Of a stretch of DNA of 64,000 nucleotides, positions 58,896 through 64,000 are shown piece by piece. The notes below the pieces were generated by a model, which had not been told where the DNA came from, ran no database searches, and worked only from the letters and a program-made list of their open reading frames with translations. Both the position numbers and the translations under genes were made by a program. The stretch spans positions 115,908,930 to 115,972,929 of the forward strand of contig OX352762.1 in the NCBI GenBank assembly GCA_947095585.1, written 5' to 3'. Position 1 is the first letter of the stretch. The number at the start of each line of letters is the position of its first letter. This stretch comes from Nephrocerus scutellatus. Taxonomy: Eukaryota; Arthropoda; Insecta; Diptera; Pipunculidae.

Positions 58896-60199
58896 TCACC
58901 CAAATACATTTCCACATAACAATAACATATCCATACAATTGGCAAAATAATGACGCTGAGTAGCCATGCCCACTACGGCAAGTAAAACTACCCCCAGAGA
59001 TGTACTGACAAAAGTGTGAAGGAGACAACCGGAGTCGGTAGACTCTGCACACATTTGGGAGCCCGTAAGCGGACTCTGTACAAAAGAAAACGCACACACG
59101 ACAGCCGGCGAGATCGAAAATACATACAGAAACAAGGACAGAAGATATGGCGAAGAGTTGGCCCAAGCATGCGCATAGCCACTACACAGCAAGCAATTGA
59201 AATCTCTAACAACAACACGTGGTTTTATGTCAACATACGCAAACGCAATGGAAGCAATGTAGTCAAGTTAAACAACAGCAACTGCAAGGAGTTTTGTATA
59301 CACAATGCCATCAACAAGCAACTAATCGAATGTGAAGCTGAATCGAATGTGAAGAAGTCCACATAGCAACAGCGGTTATAACTGGATCACAAGACAATCA
59401 TGCAAATAGCACATTATGAACCAATTCGGATCATATAAAAAGGCGCAGATATCCAATAAACGCGGTCTCTTTTCGACTGTAGACTTGAACAGACCGACTC
59501 CTCTGTTACAGTGAATGAAGCGTTAAACCGTTTTCACTGCCAGAACAGTTGGGCACACCGATACCTCTGTTATAGTGAATCAAGCGTAGTACTTTTTTCA
59601 CTGCAAAAGTTGGTGAGCGCTTGGCATGCGATAGCGTAATTTTTTCATTCATAGGGGTTACTACCCCTGGGAAAACTGAAAAAAATACTCACTCTACGTA
59701 TCGCTAGCGATTTCTTTTAAGCCTGAGCGTTTGCAAAGTAAAATACGGGGTTTTCAGTCTATTTCTGAAATAGCTGAAATGACTGAGAGGCCGATCGCTT
59801 ATGAATGAAAGACTTACATTTTACGTTGCATACTATTAGGCTTCTAAGATAAATTAGTCTTTAGACTGAATTACAACTCAATATACATACACGGGTGTGT
59901 GTAGTCACTCGTATAGCAGACTACAGTAGCTCGTGTGTTTAGTAGTGGAAAGTTTTTGGTAGGAACTCGTATATTAAGGCTGCTACCAGTCAGAATTTAA
60001 TGGGACTATTTAATCAATTGTGACGCGTGTGGCGCGTATGCAAAGTGACTTGTGTGTAGAGAGCTAGACGTATCTAGCCAGGCTCTCATATGAACATTAA
60101 CAAGTCTCCACAATTTTGAGAAAAGTTTGGTCAGCCGGTCATTCAATCAGGAAACCTTACGTTTGCTCAACTGGTTTTGGGGACACAGCTGCCATAGTA
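58896..60199. other. non-coding, possible LTR fragment
   Basis: No host exon recognised. An LTR-like patch is listed separately. The text at 59985-60040 (CAGTCAGAATTT, TGTGACGCGTGTGGCGCGT) is related to 43665-43770. Confidence 0.35.
59370..59640 (+). mobile_element. possible LTR-type regulatory fragment
   Basis: CATATAAAAAGGCGCAGAT (TATA-like) is followed within about 20 bp by CCAATAAACGCGG (poly(A)-signal-like). Then come two tandem units of about 66 bp sharing CTCTGTTAYAGTGAAT and TTTTCACTGC. A close TATA box and AATAAA are typical of compact LTRs. No second LTR, pol gene or target duplication is seen, so this is tentative. Confidence 0.25.
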
Positions 60200-62830
60200 A
60201 GTGCTAAGCAACACATCATTCATGGATTTGATGGTGCAGGAACATATCTATCTTGGAGAGGACAAGTCGCCTATAAAGATTCTAGTCCGTAGACTTGGGA
60301 TCGTATCTGGAAGAAGCATGTCCCAAACTGTCTGGAAGATCAAACCTGATGTGTTGATGGTCAGACCAAGAGGCTTCAGCGGACATAAGCCAGTTTTCGA
60401 CGATACTAGATATAAATGGACTGGCGAGTGGGAGGTCAAGTACCTCTTCGCAAATCACATTTATGAATGTGGGTTTCGAGCCTTTATTTACAGTTTCTAC
60501 ATTACTACTAATGAGATATTCTAAAAGACACTCACCCCTTCTGCTGATGTCACTACTGCCCCAGAAAACATGATGCGCATTTGCGTCACAACCTATTATG
60601 AATTGTCGGTTGTTGTCCTGGCAGTATTGTACGAGCTTCTGGACCTCGATGGGCGGAATGTGTCGTCTTCGCCGGGGAAGTATGTCGAGGCACACCTGAT
60701 GTTATTAAATCCCCTCTCGATCGGAATCTCTACTAAGAGTGCCACCAGGTCCTTCGTCAAGAATTGTGGAATTGGAAGAAAGTTAATATTCGTGCTGATT
60801 AAGCAGGCCGCCCTTGGCACCGGCTTCCCGCATTTAAAAATTAACTTACTTGCCTTATTCCGTAGACCTTTAATTTGTCCGCTAATAACCCAAGGTTCTT
60901 GGATGAGGCCAAGGAATATGCTGTGTTTGCTAAGAGTAGCGGACCGCCCTTATCGTGATGTAGGTTCGCTGGTAGCACGCTAAGGGTGCTCATAAGTCCT
61001 CCCTTGAGGATCTAGATTGCCGGAGTAATTGGTTTTTTTGGGCTTTTCCTTTGTGGTAAGCAGTCGAGGTTTGACCCAGTGGTCTGTTAACTGACTCATT
61101 TTTTCCGATTAGCGCGCCCAGTGGCATCGCTTTTCGGCATAGAAGAATCAGTCATGTTTCCGGTCGTACGAGGTACTATCGTAAAATTTTTACGATAGTA
61201 ACCCAAAGATTTTACTAACGTTTTGCTTGGACCAGCATGCCCAGCGGCTCTGCTGGTCGAAGGGGTAGGTCTAAGGACATTTTAGGAGAGGTTCCGGAAC
61301 CGCTGTGATCAACATGTCCAGCAGCGCTGTTGGTCGAAGTGGTCGGTTGTGGTGCCTGTTTAGCGGGTATAACTCCGGAGTTCTCGTTAATAACATTGCC
61401 AGTGGCAGTGTTTGAAGAAGTAGAGCCTTCCTCTTTAACTGAATTACCGCGGCCAGACGCTAAGACACTATCGGTACTCTTCAGAATTAGCTTGAGATGG
61501 CCAAAGCGGTAGCCTATTTTGCCTTTGCAGGTGTTAAGCATACGTCGTCAACCGCCAATACGAAGTGGAGGAGTGTACCTTCCTGCTTCCTCTGTATCAC
61601 TTTCCACGAGTTTACCTGTAGTACAGCATCAGAAAGACCTCCAAACTCTGTGGAAAGAACTCACAGTCGATGTCTGGTTTGGGGAATGATCCTTCTTCCA
61701 CCACCGTCACGTTCAGTCCACTCTTGGCTCTGATCTTCTCGAAGTTTGAGCGCAACCACCCCGTACCGTCTATACAGATGAAGATAAGCCACCCCGATTT
61801 GAAATAAGATCCGGTAAATTGCGGCCAAACACCGCTATCGGTCATCTCAATCGAGGTGTCGATAACCGCCTCCTGGAAACGAGCCATTTGCTCATTTGTG
61901 AGGGGTTGTGTAGCCAGGTCTGTCGGGACGACACCCAACCTGACAGCACTAGCCACTTGGCTGAACGTAAGGATGTCAGGTGTTGGTCCCGCCTTGACTT
62001 TTCTTAGCTTCCAAATTGGGTGGAGTTTGACCCTCAGATCTATCGCGCTTAGTTTCGCGTTATTTAGGCGGAAAGGTTTTGGTAAATTCGAGAGTAATCT
62101 CTTTACTCTTGCCTATGCGTATAGCATACCTTAACCGAATTTTCCCTACCGAGTTCATTTTGATTAATCCACCCCGTTGTTGCTAGAGCTGTAGTCAATG
62201 TAATGCCTTCCCAATAGAAGAACATCCGGATTCCTCCGAGATGACGCTACAGACCTAAACAAGTGTGGATACGTCAATATCAGAGGTTGTAGACTACGTA
62301 GACTTCTACGTCCGACACACCCGCGAGTTACGGATGGGGCCTGTAGGGCAACTCCGGCCGAACTTAGGGGAGACTTCGGCTGCTCGATAACAGACCGAGG
62401 TTTTGAAAAAAAAAAACAGCTTCTTGGGATACAACGGGCTGCCCAACACGAGGACCCGAGGTTGATACAGTTTGATATGCATCGTTATCATCAATATTTA
62501 TAAAACTATAAATTTTGATACCCACGAGTATCCGGGAAAAAGGGTCACCCATGACAGAGCTCGGTTTGCCATGGGAACATTGGCTTGAACTGTAGGTCGC
62601 CATGTATTCGAAGTCCGCTTACTTGCCGCTAAGCTCCCTCTTAGCCATGATTTCATCGGCCTTGGATCAGGAATACCTTTTACTGAGGATAGGTCTAGTC
62701 CGTTGCCCTAAACCTTCCTCATTTTCACGGGCTTGTGACCGACATGCTACCATCGTAGCAAGGCAGAGTTTACCCAGGCGGATAGAATTACAGAACGTGC
62801 ACAATACCTCCTGAAACTTCCTTACCTGAC
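60200..62830 (-). mobile_element. LINE of the I/LOA type with ORF1 and endonuclease (degenerate)
   Basis: Minus strand, right to left. ORF1 part at 61612-61956 reads AVRLGVVPTDLATQPLTNEQ, FTGSYFKSGWLIFICIDGTG and DIDCEFFPQS, like the DUF4780-type segment found in insect LINE ORF1 proteins. Further ORF1 text at 61215-61541 is Ser/Thr-rich. ORF2 begins near 60830 with an endonuclease (IRCASTYFPGED, IPPIEVQKLVQYCQDNNRQF, IIGCDANAHHVFWGSSDISR, ECLLEYLISSNVETVNKGSK, WSDHQHIRFDL). The sequence stops in the endonuclease, so RT is missing. The 5' end at 62630-62830 matches the window's right edge. Confidence 0.75.
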
Positions 62831-63885
62831 TAAAATAAAGTGAAGATTGTAATATAAATTAAAACAGCAAAGCCGCAGACTACAACAGCCTGACATGAAG
62901 GCATTTTAAATCTACAGGAGATGACCCACCTCGTAGACTGGATACCCAACTATATCTCTAAGAGTTTGGACATCGTACGAGTATTATGTCCCTAACTGCA
63001 CCAAATAGAAGGTATTGCGTTAAACCATTCATCAGCAAGATAATTGTTCCATATGAGTATCAAGCTCACCATCATCTTTTTTAAAATCGCATTTTATAGC
63101 ATAGCCTTAATCAAGGCGCGCTGTACTGAATTATCTCACCATCATTTTGTTTTGAGTTCTATTGTTCTGTGGATGGCAGGACAGACTTTTCGTTCCGACC
63201 AAAAATACATACACATTGCACTGCAAAAGACGCTATTTCTGCTCGTCGAGTGAGCAGTATATAAAAAAGTACATCGATCGATGGAACAAGTGCACTGACG
63301 TCGTGCACGAGTTGTTGGCGCATACAATGCGGTTCGCCTCAATGAAAAGGTCACGGTCAGTGTATTTTTATTTATTTATTCAATAACCTCTTAACCCTTG
63401 TCGTTCCATTGGCGTTCCTTGTACCTTGTAACTTATGTATAAGAATTAATCGATCATAATTGCTTGGGAATCCGTTTCGTTTACAAATTTTGTTATTTCA
63501 TAGTTTATTATACACTGCTAGTCAAAATTAGATGGACGCAGAGAACGCGGGTAAACAACTGTCAGATTTATATATTCATTTGGCTAACGGTAATATCAAT
63601 TGTTGTTCGAGATAGCTGATGGCTAAGAGATTTTCTCTTTCTCTTTACTGAAGAGGATTGCATTCATTCGAAGAACATTCTCAGCTATCTGACAGCTCAG
63701 TAATAAAAACTTGTAAAAGTAACCGACACGGCGACACAGCGAGGAAAGAGCGAATCCAAAAAAATTTTGTCTCAGTAAATTGGAGAAATTTTTTCCAATT
63801 TTTACTAAGAATACGCAGGATACGTAGTCCTCCACATCTTGTATATGATTAAAGTGAACAATGAAAGTGCTTGACTAACTCCACC
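62831..63885. other. spacer between two facing LINE 5' ends
   Basis: No exon recognised. The text near 63510-63535 (CACTGCTAGTCAAAATTAGA) resembles a Tc1/mariner end, but no partner repeat is evident. A small hairpin (AGATAGCTGA ... TCAGCTATCT) spans about 63610-63692. Confidence 0.35.
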
Positions 63886-64000
63886 TTGTTACAATGCCGG
63901 TACGAAGCCTGGGTAAAGGAGGAGGGTTTGAGACAACGGATTTGTCCTATCCAAGGTGGAACAGCATACACCGATGGATGCATGGCTAAGAGGGAGCTTA
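63886..64000 (+). mobile_element. 5' piece of a second LINE copy, running off the window
   Basis: CCTGGGTAAAGGAGGAGGGT, GACAACGGATTTGTCC and CATGGCTAAGAGGGAGCTTA match, on the opposite strand, the 5' region of the LINE at 60200-62830 (about 62630-62790). The element continues beyond 64000. Confidence 0.6.

Overview
The window looks like nuclear DNA of a higher fly (Diptera, Cyclorrhapha). It is AT-rich, its introns are 53-83 nt with GT-AG ends, and its host genes have clear fly and animal counterparts. The transposon mix would fit a tephritid fruit fly, but that placement is inference. There is no operon, plasmid, phage or CRISPR content.

Five host genes are well supported. They are a Yeti/CFDP1-type BCNT chromatin protein (26490-27460, minus, 2 exons), TMEM170 (30855-31247, plus, 1 exon), NOP10 (36023-36273, plus, 2 exons), TMEM223 (36358-37134, minus, 2 exons, tail to tail with NOP10) and windei/ATF7IP (50459-55811, plus, 4 coding exons, 1711 aa). 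Exon joins were worked out by eye from splice sites and reading phase, and every join keeps the frame. Weaker candidates are a terminal exon at the left edge (50-141), a two-exon small ORF before TMEM170 (29889-30507), a 43-codon ORF (8971-9102) and ORFs at 28093-28428 and 35218-35541.

Region by region: 1-25 kb is a graveyard of transposable elements. It holds three copies of one non-LTR retrotransposon family (called LINE-A here), RTE-like and other LINE 3' pieces, two unrelated Tc1/mariner-superfamily transposase remnants, an orphan histone H2A fragment, a 125-bp MITE, and three copies of a tRNA-derived SINE with an (ATT)n tail. 26-37 kb is the gene-bearing island, broken by a 145-bp minisatellite (about 32.8-33.6 kb) and a jockey-like LINE 3' end. 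38-47.6 kb shows no convincing exon but carries several small inverted-repeat elements, one nested inside another. 47.6-50.4 kb is a LINE fragment followed by a tandem array of about 137-bp units, split by a second array of about 120-bp units. It ends about 50 bp before the splice acceptor of the first recognised windei exon. 56.6-64 kb is again LINE-rich, with an internally deleted jockey element, a MITE with a 5-bp target duplication, and two LINE copies facing each other.

The host genes act in separate processes: chromatin (windei with SETDB1/Eggless; Yeti with H2A.Z-type remodelling), snoRNP assembly (NOP10), mitochondria (TMEM223) and nuclear envelope/ER membrane (TMEM170). I see no co-regulated cassette and no new multi-gene system. 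The most unusual content is structural: nested and satellite repeats, unclassified repeat families, and the repeat array next to a heterochromatin-factor gene.
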